From: Oscillatoria acuminata PCC 6304
GTDB taxonomy: Bacteria > Cyanobacteriota > Cyanobacteriia > Cyanobacteriales > Laspinemataceae
Direction of reading: 5' to 3'
DNA length: 64,000 nt
Assembly: GCF_000317105.1 (NCBI RefSeq)
Contig: NC_019693.1
Span: 5,023,227-5,087,226, forward strand
Positions 34,769 through 43,235 of the stretch are shown piece after piece; the stretch's first letter is position 1, and each line of letters begins with the position of its first letter. Under the pieces are notes generated by a model. That model was not told the DNA's origin, did no database searches, and saw nothing but the letters and a program-made list of their open reading frames with translations. Position numbers and translations under genes: made by a program.

Positions 34769-37700
34769 ATGACAATCGGGATGGAGTCAACCCAGATGAA
34801 TAACCCTACCAATCCTCAATTTAATAATCGCAGACCTCCCCACTATCTAAGCCCTCGCAACTCACCGCAGCAACCCTCGGTAAACGATTTACCCACTCGG
34901 GAAGCAGATTCAGCGATTGGTCTGGGGGGACAAATCCTGTGGAAAGCAGATGCGATCGGGACCCTGACTGAATTAAACCCGATTTGGCAAACCTATACGG
35001 GGATGGACCCGGAGGTTTCCTTAGCCGGGGGCTTTTTACAAGCCATTCACCCGGAAGATAGACCGATTTGGCGTCGGGTATTATCCTGCGCAAAAACCCC
35101 TACCCAGCTCACCCAAAAACGCTTAGGGGTGGCGGTTTGCGAAATGGAACTGCGCTTGTTAGGAAGCGACAGTATCTATCGATGGATGCTCGTCCAAGCC
35201 CTTCCCCTTGGCGGTAAAAAGGGCGAAGTGGTGGGATGGCAGGGAACTTTTACAGATATCGATCGCCTCAAGCAAACCCAACTCAAACTCCAAGAAAAAC
35301 AAGAATTTATAGAAAATCTGATTGCCTCTTGTTCGGAGGCGATTATTGCCGGGGATGCCAATGGCAGGATCCAAATTTTTAATCAGGCGGCACAAGAATT
35401 ATATGGATCACCCGAACCGAACCCTGCGCAGAAGGGCTTAGCATCGAGTCCAACCGATGAGAAACTCCCAGAGATAGCCGACCCCTCCCGTTCAGGGAGT
35501 AGGTTTTCTCTCGGTAATTCCCAGAAAAACCCGGGGACTGTCGATTCGATCCCCACTTCCCCGGAAACCTGGCCCCTATGGGAAGCCTTAGAGACGGAAA
35601 CGCCATCAGAGCAAGAATTAGTGGTTACTCCTAAAACGGGGAAACCTCGGATCATGCTGGCCAATAGTAATCCTATTTTCAACCCGGGGGGCATCAAATT
35701 AGGGGCGGTGACCTTGATGCGGGATATTACGAAACGGAAACAGCGAGAACAAGCCTGTTTTAGTCTCTATGCAGAAACTCAGGAAGAAGTTCGTCTGCTG
35801 AATGCTCAACTGACTGAACGCGATCGCCGATTGCCCCTGAATCTCTCCAATTCCCCCCCGACAACGGCCCCGGAATCCCTCGATGATTCGGAGACTCAAA
35901 GACTGCCGAGAATAGAAAACGAGGAGGATTTCGCCCAACTCTTCCAAACCCTAGAGTTAATTACCCCTTATCATATCGCCGGTCTGCTTTGGGACCAGTC
36001 GGGGGAATTGCAAGGGGTGATGAATTGCCATCGCCTCCTGGCTGATTCCCTCTGGGAACATTTAGAACGGTTACTGCTGAGAGCATTTCCGGATCAGACT
36101 TGGCGATCGCCTTCCCCGGAAGCGGTGGTTTGGTCCATTGCTTTACCGGAAGGGGAAGACTGTGAAATCCCAGTTACGGAACTGGGGTCCCTGCTCCTAT
36201 TTCCGGTGATTGGGAAGTGTGAGCCTCAGAAAGTGGGACTGCTATTTGTCATCGCTGAAGGGCGATCGGCTTTGAATGGCTATGAACTAGGTTTGCTAGA
36301 AGGGATCATCCAGCAAGCCTCAGAAACCCTGAAAAAGCTGTCTCCAGAGTGCTGGGATCACTCCACAGAGGACCCGGGAAATACCCGGGGCGATCGCCTT
36401 GCACCCTCACCCCAGAACTCAACCCCAGACCTCGTAACGGGAGCCGGAGAGAGCGATCGCCATAGCCAAGGCAATCGCGATCGCCGTTCCGCTGTCTCCG
36501 CATCCCAGCAACCTACAAGGAAGAAACTCGGCGATCGTCCGCAGTCTGTTTCTGCCTTCTTATCCCGTCCTTCCCAAGAGACTGATATTTCACAACCCCA
36601 GAACCGGACGGAAAAATCTCCGCTTCTGGATGGGAGTGAACCGATCTCCTTGAACCCGAACAGCAAACCCACTGCACAAGACGGCTCAGAATGTGTTTCC
36701 TCGTATTTTGGAGCTTCACCCGCTCCCCAAAACTGCTCGAACCCCCACGAGAACCCAACCCCAGAGAATCCAAGGGTCCAGCAAAACTATCAAGGTAGAG
36801 ATAGGGAATCCCTTCACGATAGCGTTTACTACCGCACCGAGATGGAAGGGGGTAGTTCCCCAGGAAAAATCTCAGCATCTGCCATCAGTAAGGGACCCGC
36901 TAATCCTCAAGGGTCCCGCGAAACAATGGGGGAGGAAGGAATTCTCATTTATGATGCCGATGGGATTCTCACCACCTGCAATCCTAGTGCAGAACGAATT
37001 TTAGGCTTAAGCGTTCAGGAGTTGGTGGGCCGCTCCTATCAAGATGCTGGCTATTCAAGTATCTTCCCAGACGGTTCAACCGTTGAAAGCAGTCGCCATC
37101 CCGTCGCCATTACCTTTGAGACTGGAGAACCCCAATTTCAGACCATTTTGGGGATTTGCAAACCCGAAGACACTCTTACCTGGGTCTCCCTAAACCTTCA
37201 GCCCTTATTTGATAACGATTTTGAGGACCCCGATCGCTATCCTTGTACCGTCATTGTCTTCCTCCAGGAGATTGCCAATTTTACAGAGACTGAAGAACCT
37301 CCGAGGGACCTTAACGACCCCCAATATCAGTTCATCGTCGAACAGTCTCAGGACTTAATCGCTCGGCATAGTCCCGAGGGACTCTATCTGTATGCCTCTA
37401 GCGCCAGTCGTTCCCTGTTGGGATATGAACCCGATGAACTGGTGGGACAAAGTATTTATGGGTTCGTTCATCCCGATGATGTGATGGCGGTGAACCGCTT
37501 CTTTGATCCCTTAACCGAGGAATCCTCTAAGGACCGGGTCACCTATCGCCATCGGTGTAAAAATGGGGCCTATATTTGGTTGGAAACGACCCTCGGAGCG
37601 GCCCATCACTCTAGTTTAGGAAGGGAATATGAAGCGATCGCAGTTTCCCGCGATATTACCCCACGCAAGGAGAAGGAAGAAAAAGTTACCCTACTCAATC

Positions 37701-39859
37701 AGGACCTAGAGCGCTTAGTCCGCAAGCAAAGTCTCCAACTCGAAAATGCCCGACAACTCAAAGATGAATTGCTCCTGCGCGAACAGTTAGCCCGCAAAGT
37801 GGCGGAGGCAGCCAAGACCCTCCTGAGTACGGAACGCCAGCGCATTGCAGAATCCCGCTCCTTTTTAGCAGAAGCAACCACCCTACTCACCGCATCTCTG
37901 GATTACCAAACCACCCTGGAGAATTTGGCGAGACTGCTGGTGCCTCGGTTTGCCGATTGGTGCGTGATCAATGTCATGGAAAATGGCACTAGACCTCTCG
38001 GGTCCTCAGAGGGAAACTATCGTTGTGTAACCGTGGCTTGTTTGGACCCCTTGAAGCAATCGACAGTTTGGGCCTTACAAAATCGCTACCCGGTGAATGG
38101 GGAGGGTCGGTACAGCTATTTACAACAACTGACCGAGATTCGCCGCTCCCAATCGCGCTCAGACTGGGGAGAACGGCAGAATGGGACGGAGTTTTGTTTT
38201 GGCATTTCTGACGATGAACTAGCCGCAGTCGCTCAGGATCCAGAACATCTGGAACTGTTGCGATCGCTGGATTGTCAGGCGTATCTCTGGGTGCCGATCT
38301 GCTTCGGCGATCGCACTTTTGGCTCCATTCTCCTCGTGCGCGGCAATCAGCCGAATTCTCGTCGTCTTCGTTTAGAAGGAGATGCCGCCTATAGCCAAAG
38401 TGACCTGTCTCTCGTTGAAGATTTGGTCCGTCGCGGTGCCATGACCCTGGAAAAGGCCATCCTCTACCGGGAAGCTCGGGAAACGGGAGAAAACCTCCGC
38501 AAAACAGTCTGCATTTTAGGAGAACGGCAGCGCCAATTGCGGACCCTCCAACAGTTGGCCAATTTGCTCAATCAGCGGATTGCTGACTTACCCCGGTTGT
38601 TACAACTGATGGTAGAAGCGGTCTGCGAGGCTATCCCCAAGGCCCAGTTTTGCCTGATTGTCCTGCACGATCGCCAACAGGATCATCTGGAATTAATGGC
38701 CACGGCAGGCACAGGTACCCAAAATTTACCCATCGGAATCCCCTTAAAAACCAAGGATTCTTTACTGTCCGAGGTGTTTGCGACGGGTCAGTCTCTGTTG
38801 CGATGCCATTCTCTCGATGGACTGACTTCCGATTCCGAGACCGAAATTCTCCGTGGGGAGTTACCCGCTTGTGTCTATGCGGTGCCAATTGAGTCGGCGC
38901 GAGCAGGGCGTCTGGGGGTACTCGCTGTGGGCAATTGGGAAGATTTGACAGCTTTTGAGGTGGAGGACCTTCGTCAAATGGTCACGGCGGTGGGCGAACA
39001 AGCGGCGATCGCCATTAATAATGCCCGCTCTCTCGAAATTTTAGAGGACCGGGATCAACTGTTACAAGCTCAAAATCATACTCTGGCTTGTCAAAATCAG
39101 GAACTAGAGGCCAAACGTCAACAGATTGAACGTCAGAACAGCCAACTGAGGGAGGCATCTCGTCTCAAATCGGAGTTTTTAGCTACCATGTCTCATGAAC
39201 TGCGGACTCCGATGAATTCAATTCTGGGCTTTTCTCAGGTCCTTTTGCGGGGACGCCGCCATCCCTTGGCACCTCAGCAAAAACAAATGGTGGAACGAAT
39301 CCTCAATAATGGCAAGCACTTACTGGCTTTAATTGATGATATCCTCGACTTGTCTAAAATTGAGGCCGGTCATTCTGAACTTAAGCTAGAAAAGTTTGAA
39401 TTAGATTTATTAGTCAGTGCCACCTGTGAGGAATTGCGAATTTTTGCCCAACACAAGAATTTAACGTTGCAGTTTAATTCCCATTTGGAAGATCCAGTGG
39501 TGGTGGGCGATCGCCTACGGTTGCGACAGGTGGTTACCAATTTGATCTCGAATGCGGTTAAGTTTACCGCCTCGGGCGGGGTGGAAGTTTCAGTCTCCAG
39601 TCCCTCCCCCGATTGGGTGGAAATTTTGGTCAAAGATACCGGCATCGGTATCCCTCCCGAACAGCTTAATCATATTTTTGAAGCGTTCCGCCAAGGGGAT
39701 CAAACCACCACTCGCGAATATTCGGGGACCGGCTTAGGGTTAGCGATCTGTGACTCTTTAGTTCGCCTGATGAAGGGGACGATTTCGGTAAAAAGTCAGC
39801 TTAATGAAGGTTCGACTTTCTCCATTCAAATCCCTCGCGTTATCTCCGAAGTTGATTAG
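34769..39859 (+). CDS. Multi-PAS/GAF sensor histidine kinase (1696 aa)
   Basis: A very large soluble kinase. The order is: disordered N-terminus (1-50), PAS (about 50-170), PAS (178-330), GAF-like (about 395-520), a Ser/Pro/Asn-rich disordered linker (520-720), PAS (about 725-850), PAS (855-985; ARHSPEGLYLYASSASRSLL), coiled coil, GAF (about 1060-1240), GAF (1270-1445), coiled coil, and kinase core. The phosphoacceptor His is in LATMSHELRTPMNS near 1470. The ATPase has NLISNAVKFT, DTGIGI and GTGLGLAI. It has no transmembrane span and no bilin Cys that I can assign. It ends after the ATPase domain with no receiver. Signals and partner are unknown; several PAS and GAF domains suggest redox or light input. 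ATG 34769 is the first start; 34781 and 34796 are alternatives. Confidence 0.92.
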   Translation: MTIGMESTQMNNPTNPQFNNRRPPHYLSPRNSPQQPSVNDLPTREADSAIGLGGQILWKADAIGTLTELNPIWQTYTGMDPEVSLAGGFLQAIHPEDRPIWRRVLSCAKTPTQLTQKRLGVAVCEMELRLLGSDSIYRWMLVQALPLGGKKGEVVGWQGTFTDIDRLKQTQLKLQEKQEFIENLIASCSEAIIAGDANGRIQIFNQAAQELYGSPEPNPAQKGLASSPTDEKLPEIADPSRSGSRFSLGNSQKNPGTVDSIPTSPETWPLWEALETETPSEQELVVTPKTGKPRIMLANSNPIFNPGGIKLGAVTLMRDITKRKQREQACFSLYAETQEEVRLLNAQLTERDRRLPLNLSNSPPTTAPESLDDSETQRLPRIENEEDFAQLFQTLELITPYHIAGLLWDQSGELQGVMNCHRLLADSLWEHLERLLLRAFPDQTWRSPSPEAVVWSIALPEGEDCEIPVTELGSLLLFPVIGKCEPQKVGLLFVIAEGRSALNGYELGLLEGIIQQASETLKKLSPECWDHSTEDPGNTRGDRLAPSPQNSTPDLVTGAGESDRHSQGNRDRRSAVSASQQPTRKKLGDRPQSVSAFLSRPSQETDISQPQNRTEKSPLLDGSEPISLNPNSKPTAQDGSECVSSYFGASPAPQNCSNPHENPTPENPRVQQNYQGRDRESLHDSVYYRTEMEGGSSPGKISASAISKGPANPQGSRETMGEEGILIYDADGILTTCNPSAERILGLSVQELVGRSYQDAGYSSIFPDGSTVESSRHPVAITFETGEPQFQTILGICKPEDTLTWVSLNLQPLFDNDFEDPDRYPCTVIVFLQEIANFTETEEPPRDLNDPQYQFIVEQSQDLIARHSPEGLYLYASSASRSLLGYEPDELVGQSIYGFVHPDDVMAVNRFFDPLTEESSKDRVTYRHRCKNGAYIWLETTLGAAHHSSLGREYEAIAVSRDITPRKEKEEKVTLLNQDLERLVRKQSLQLENARQLKDELLLREQLARKVAEAAKTLLSTERQRIAESRSFLAEATTLLTASLDYQTTLENLARLLVPRFADWCVINVMENGTRPLGSSEGNYRCVTVACLDPLKQSTVWALQNRYPVNGEGRYSYLQQLTEIRRSQSRSDWGERQNGTEFCFGISDDELAAVAQDPEHLELLRSLDCQAYLWVPICFGDRTFGSILLVRGNQPNSRRLRLEGDAAYSQSDLSLVEDLVRRGAMTLEKAILYREARETGENLRKTVCILGERQRQLRTLQQLANLLNQRIADLPRLLQLMVEAVCEAIPKAQFCLIVLHDRQQDHLELMATAGTGTQNLPIGIPLKTKDSLLSEVFATGQSLLRCHSLDGLTSDSETEILRGELPACVYAVPIESARAGRLGVLAVGNWEDLTAFEVEDLRQMVTAVGEQAAIAINNARSLEILEDRDQLLQAQNHTLACQNQELEAKRQQIERQNSQLREASRLKSEFLATMSHELRTPMNSILGFSQVLLRGRRHPLAPQQKQMVERILNNGKHLLALIDDILDLSKIEAGHSELKLEKFELDLLVSATCEELRIFAQHKNLTLQFNSHLEDPVVVGDRLRLRQVVTNLISNAVKFTASGGVEVSVSSPSPDWVEILVKDTGIGIPPEQLNHIFEAFRQGDQTTTREYSGTGLGLAICDSLVRLMKGTISVKSQLNEGSTFSIQIPRVISEVD

Positions 39860-39938
39860 GACAATCTAGAAATTAAAACCTCCATCGATATAGCCCGTCT
39901 AACAGGGCTTAGGCAGCTTTTGAGAATCCACCCTGAAT

Positions 39939-39969
39939 TGTAGAGGCGATTCGCTTTCTCGCCCCTACA
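39939..39969. repeat. Short GTAG(A/G)GGCG-type hairpin
   Basis: TGTAGAGGCGA and TCGCCCCTACA pair around a 9-nt loop with one mismatch. It is a diverged member of the palindrome family at 16570, 40101 and 40486, downstream of the giant kinase. Confidence 0.6.
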
Positions 39970-40048
39970 TTTAGAGCTTAACTTTTAACTTTAAAGATGG
40001 CGTAGGTTTTGTCTAAATTGTTTTACCGAGACATTAGGAAGCCGGTAA

Positions 40049-40219
40049 GGGGATTGCAAAATATAAATCCTCCAAACGTTCAACTGAAAGGAAGTTATCT
40101 GTAGGGGCGCAATGCGCAGGCCCTCCGGAGGGCCTGCGCATTGCGCCCCTACATTGACGGGGCTACTCTGTTGATCAGTCACTACGAACGTTTTGGAGAT
40201 TTTATTTTTTGGAGTTCCC
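40049..40219. repeat. Element with imperfect terminal inverted repeats enclosing a palindrome
   Basis: The left end reads GGGGATTGCAAAATATAAAT and the right end read inward reads GGGAACTCCAAAAAATAAAA; both continue with CTCCAAA-CGTTC. They enclose the 52-bp palindrome at 40101. Related ends occur at 2802-2940. No coding capacity. Confidence 0.6.
40101..40152. repeat. Perfect 52-bp palindrome
   Basis: Arms starting GTAGGGGCGCAATGCGCAGG are exactly complementary to the other half, with no loop (centre CCGG at 40125-40128). It would extrude as a cruciform or fold as a strong RNA hairpin. Same family as 16570. Confidence 0.9.
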
Positions 40220-40338
40220 TAAGGTAGAAATATTTGTTTAGATCATCCCTAGCCAAACCCCCCAAAAAAGTATAGAGTCTAGGCTAATTAAACTCATGAT
40301 TTAACCTGTTTATCCCTGTCCTATTCCCTTCATTAAAA

Positions 40339-40448
40339 GGGAGCATCTCAATTTGGCCTCAAAGGGGAATTTATACGTCTTGCTCCCCCTTCCCTCGTAG
40401 GGAAGGGGGCTGGGGGGTTAGGTCTCTTTGCCAAATTGAGATGCTCCC
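40339..40448 (+). mobile_element. Shortest complete MITE copy, perfect termini and 8-bp target duplication
   Basis: A 110-bp element with perfect 19-bp inverted ends (GGGAGCATCTCAATTTGGC). It is flanked on both sides by CATTAAAA (40331-40338 and 40449-40456). This is the clearest copy of the family and defines its ends and duplication length. Confidence 0.93.
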
Positions 40449-40485
40449 CATTAAAACCTTTTATATCCCGAGAAAAATAGACAAA

Positions 40486-40516
40486 ATGTAGGGACGCACC
40501 GCAGTGCGTCCCTACA
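40486..40516. repeat. Hairpin of the GTAGGG(A/G)CGC family
   Basis: TGTAGGGACGCAC and GTGCGTCCCTACA form a perfect stem around a short loop, 30 bp beyond the stop of the carotenoid-protein gene at 40548. It could serve as its terminator, though no U-run is visible. Confidence 0.6.
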
Positions 40517-40547
40517 AAATTTAAGGGGTTATGGTGGAACATTGAAA

Positions 40548-41075
40548 TTATAAGCTGGGGGTGACACCCGTTTCAGCTTGGGTGGGGACGGAGGCAGCGG
40601 CAGTATAGCCCATTCCGCCAGCAATTTCTCGTAAAATTGAAATCTGCTCCTCGAATTCTGCCTGTTCTATTTCAGACAGAATGCGATCGGTTTCCGGGGT
40701 GGATTGGTAATCGGAAGGCATATCTACAATGCGATCGCCCATTCCCACGGCCCAGGCATACCAGACGACTAATTGATTATTAGCAGATAAAGCCCCATAA
40801 GCATGGGAATAAACGGTATCTTTCCGTTCCACAATATCCCGCATGATCTGAAGTTGCTCATCATCAGAGAGCTTGTAATAATCATCCATCAGCATCGGTG
40901 CAATGTTCGGTTCGGCGGCTCCTGGTGCGGCGGGAGTAATGGAATCTCCCATTTTTTCATAAATCCAATACAGCACAGCCAATTGGTCATCGGTACTCAA
41001 TTTTTCAAACTCATTAACGATGTTTTGAGTGTCTTGAGAACGAGTTTGGCTTTTTCCTGTCACATTAGTAGTCAT
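40548..41075 (-). CDS. Helical carotenoid protein (OCP N-terminal-domain homologue)
   Basis: This 175-aa all-helical protein matches the N-terminal, carotenoid-binding half of the orange carotenoid protein. EFEKLSTDDQLAVLYWIYEK, ITPAAPGAAE and LVVWYAWAVGMGDRIVDMP align with the OCP segments FSQLNAEDQLALIWFAYLEM, LTIAAPGAAS and LGFWYRLGELM. ILREIAGGMGYT matches VLRNAVVDMGF. Trp residues that line the carotenoid tunnel (in LYWIYEK and VVWYAW) and the Arg near the C-terminus are kept. There is no C-terminal domain, so it is an HCP. Family members quench phycobilisomes or singlet oxygen depending on clade; the clade is not determined here. It stands alone, with an AT-rich upstream region. Confidence 0.88.
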   Translation of the reverse strand: MTTNVTGKSQTRSQDTQNIVNEFEKLSTDDQLAVLYWIYEKMGDSITPAAPGAAEPNIAPMLMDDYYKLSDDEQLQIMRDIVERKDTVYSHAYGALSANNQLVVWYAWAVGMGDRIVDMPSDYQSTPETDRILSEIEQAEFEEQISILREIAGGMGYTAAASVPTQAETGVTPSL

Positions 41076-41768
41076 AAAAGAAATCTTCTCTTTTTATCAA
41101 GTTGAACTGCATTGATTGTTACAAATCTTTAGGTTAAGTGTCAATCTATCTCTTGATGAACCCTGTTTTGTTACTTCAATATTTTTATGTCTTTAGATAG
41201 ATATTAAGTCGAATTTTTCTTAAAATAACTCTTTTTTTTAGATGTAAAAATTATTTCATCTATCTATAGAAACAAAACCATTAGATAATTTTTACCTAAA
41301 TTATTTCATTGGATAGAAAAACTAGAACCGATCGCCATCGTTTCATTCCCGGCATTGCTAGACCCCGATTACCCTCGGTTCAGAACCCCAAAGTCGCTCC
41401 TACAGCGGGTTATTTCTTTATTTGGAGAATATTACCCGGGTGCAGAAGGGTTTGGACCCCCTCGGGACAACTCGAAAATTGAGTGCGATCGCCTCGCGCC
41501 TCGGGAAATTCAAACCCAGATTTTAGGGACTCTGGAATTCTAGGCATTGCGTAGAACTACAGGTAGCAACAGTTTTTCCACGAGTAGCCCACTCTAAAAG
41601 CCCTCAAAATCCCAGGCAACAACCAGAAATATCTTTTAATCAACTCCATACCCTAAGCAAAATCCGATAAAATCCGTCTAAAGAGCGAGAACATAAAAAG
41701 CGTTAGGTGAGACAATTTCTTTACCACCCAAACTGCTTCTGTGAGCCAAGTCCAACTTTTATAGATAA
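41076..41768. other. Intergenic region, AT-rich
   Basis: About 690 bp separate the divergent HCP and REC-kinase genes. The first 220 bp are very AT-rich, with several ATTTTT/TTATTTCAT stretches, and probably hold the HCP promoter. An open frame at 41355-41543 is unlike a protein. Nothing else is supported. Confidence 0.45.
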
Positions 41769-42914
41769 ATGAGCGATCCCTCCTTACCTCCAAACCCAAA
41801 AACAGACCGCATCCTGGTTGTCGATGACTCTCCTGATAATGTCTTGCTTGTCAAGACAATTTTGGAAGAAGAGGGATATGACATCTCTCAAGCGGATAGC
41901 GGCTATGTTGCTTTAGCGCAAATTGACGAATCACCTCCAGATTTGGTATTGCTGGATATTATGATGCCGGGAATGGATGGCTATGAAGTCACCCGGCGGA
42001 TTCGCGGTAACAAAAAGCTGCCCTTTATCCCCATTTTGCTCATCACCGCTCACGATCAACCCAGTGTAGTGGAGGGATTAGATCTCGGAGCCGATGATTT
42101 TATCCGCAAACCAGTCGAACTCGATGAACTCTTAGCGCGGGTGCGGAGTTTGTTGCGCCTCAAGCATAGTGTAGATGAGCGGGATGAAATCGCCCGTCAG
42201 CGAGAGGATTTCGTATCGAGGCTCACCCATGACTTGCGGACTCCATTAGTCGCGGCGGATCGAATGTTGACCCTCCTCAAACAAGAAGCCCTCGGACCCA
42301 TCACGCCTCAAATGGAAGAAGTCTTCACCACAATGGTGCGGAGTAACCAAAATCTGTTGAAGATGGTGAATACGTTGCTGGAGGTGTATCGCTACGAGGC
42401 TGATCGCAAAAACCTGAATTTCTCATTGGTGGATATGCCCCAACTGATTCAGGAAATTATTGAGGAACTGGTGCCGATGGCCCAGGAAAAAGAGACCGAA
42501 ATTAAGATCAAGTATGGGACTTCGGTCAATGGATCCGGCAAAACTTCTGGGTTAGTCCGTGGCGATCGCCTAGAACTGCGTCGTCTGATGACTAATTTAG
42601 TAGGTAATGCGATCAAGTTTACTGACAATGGGATGATCGAGATTGGCATCACAGAAGATGAGGCTCGGAAAAATACAGGAAGTCCCAAATGGATTACGAT
42701 CTCGGTGGCCGATAACGGTGCTGGGATTAGTGAAGCGGATCAACGGTTATTATTTGAAAGATTTCTTCCCGGCAAGCACAAGCGATCGGGAAGTGGTTTG
42801 GGCCTACACCTGTGTAAACGAATTACCGAGGCCCATAATGGGACCATTGATGTCCAGTCAGTTCTAGGCAAAGGCAGCGTCTTTAGTGTGCGCTTACCAG
42901 CTTGGAAAAATTGA
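41769..42914 (+). CDS. Receiver-histidine kinase (REC-HisKA-HATPase)
   Basis: A 381-aa soluble kinase with a receiver at the N-terminus (about 13-130): acidic pocket VVDDSPDN, phosphoacceptor Asp in DLVLLDIMMPGMDGYEVT near residue 64, and Lys in DFIRKPVEL. The phosphoacceptor His is in FVSRLTHDLRTPLVAADRML near 155. The ATPase has NLVGNAIKFT, DNGAGI and GSGLGLHLC. This order makes it a kinase controlled by an upstream kinase, a phosphorelay intermediate common in cyanobacteria. No partner is adjacent, but the giant kinase at 34769 is a candidate by proximity only. Confidence 0.92.
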   Translation: MSDPSLPPNPKTDRILVVDDSPDNVLLVKTILEEEGYDISQADSGYVALAQIDESPPDLVLLDIMMPGMDGYEVTRRIRGNKKLPFIPILLITAHDQPSVVEGLDLGADDFIRKPVELDELLARVRSLLRLKHSVDERDEIARQREDFVSRLTHDLRTPLVAADRMLTLLKQEALGPITPQMEEVFTTMVRSNQNLLKMVNTLLEVYRYEADRKNLNFSLVDMPQLIQEIIEELVPMAQEKETEIKIKYGTSVNGSGKTSGLVRGDRLELRRLMTNLVGNAIKFTDNGMIEIGITEDEARKNTGSPKWITISVADNGAGISEADQRLLFERFLPGKHKRSGSGLGLHLCKRITEAHNGTIDVQSVLGKGSVFSVRLPAWKN

Positions 42915-42953
42915 TCTATTTCCAAGGGTTATTCTCGCTTAAGCATGAGCTTA

Positions 42954-43010
42954 GGGTGTCAAATTTCAGGGCAAATTTCAGGGCAAATTTTAGGGCAAAT
43001 TTCAGGGTGA
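42954..43010 (+). repeat. 12-bp tandem repeat (CAGGGCAAATTT)
   Basis: Four to five units of CAGGGCAAATTT lie about 40 bp past the stop of the REC-kinase and 230 bp before the next gene. One unit has a C-to-T change. Position suggests a site of replication slippage; no function is apparent. Confidence 0.8.
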
Positions 43011-43235
43011 TAATTGCTGTTATCTAAGATCCCTTATAGACAGAATATTCAAGAATACGAAAGAATCGGACAGTGGCGATCGCTCGTGACTGCCATTCCC
43101 AGTGGGAAGGGGGGAAATGTTCCGGCATCAACCCCTTGAATCCAGTTGGAAAGGGGTATGGAAAGTACCCGGTGTCGATAAAAGCTGCTATAACGGTTGC
43201 AGATGTATTTTGACTGCACCTTTAACGACACCACT

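Noticed and set aside
42954-43010. Possible CRISPR-like array
   Set aside because: Units are 12 bp with no unique spacers; no cas genes occur in the window.
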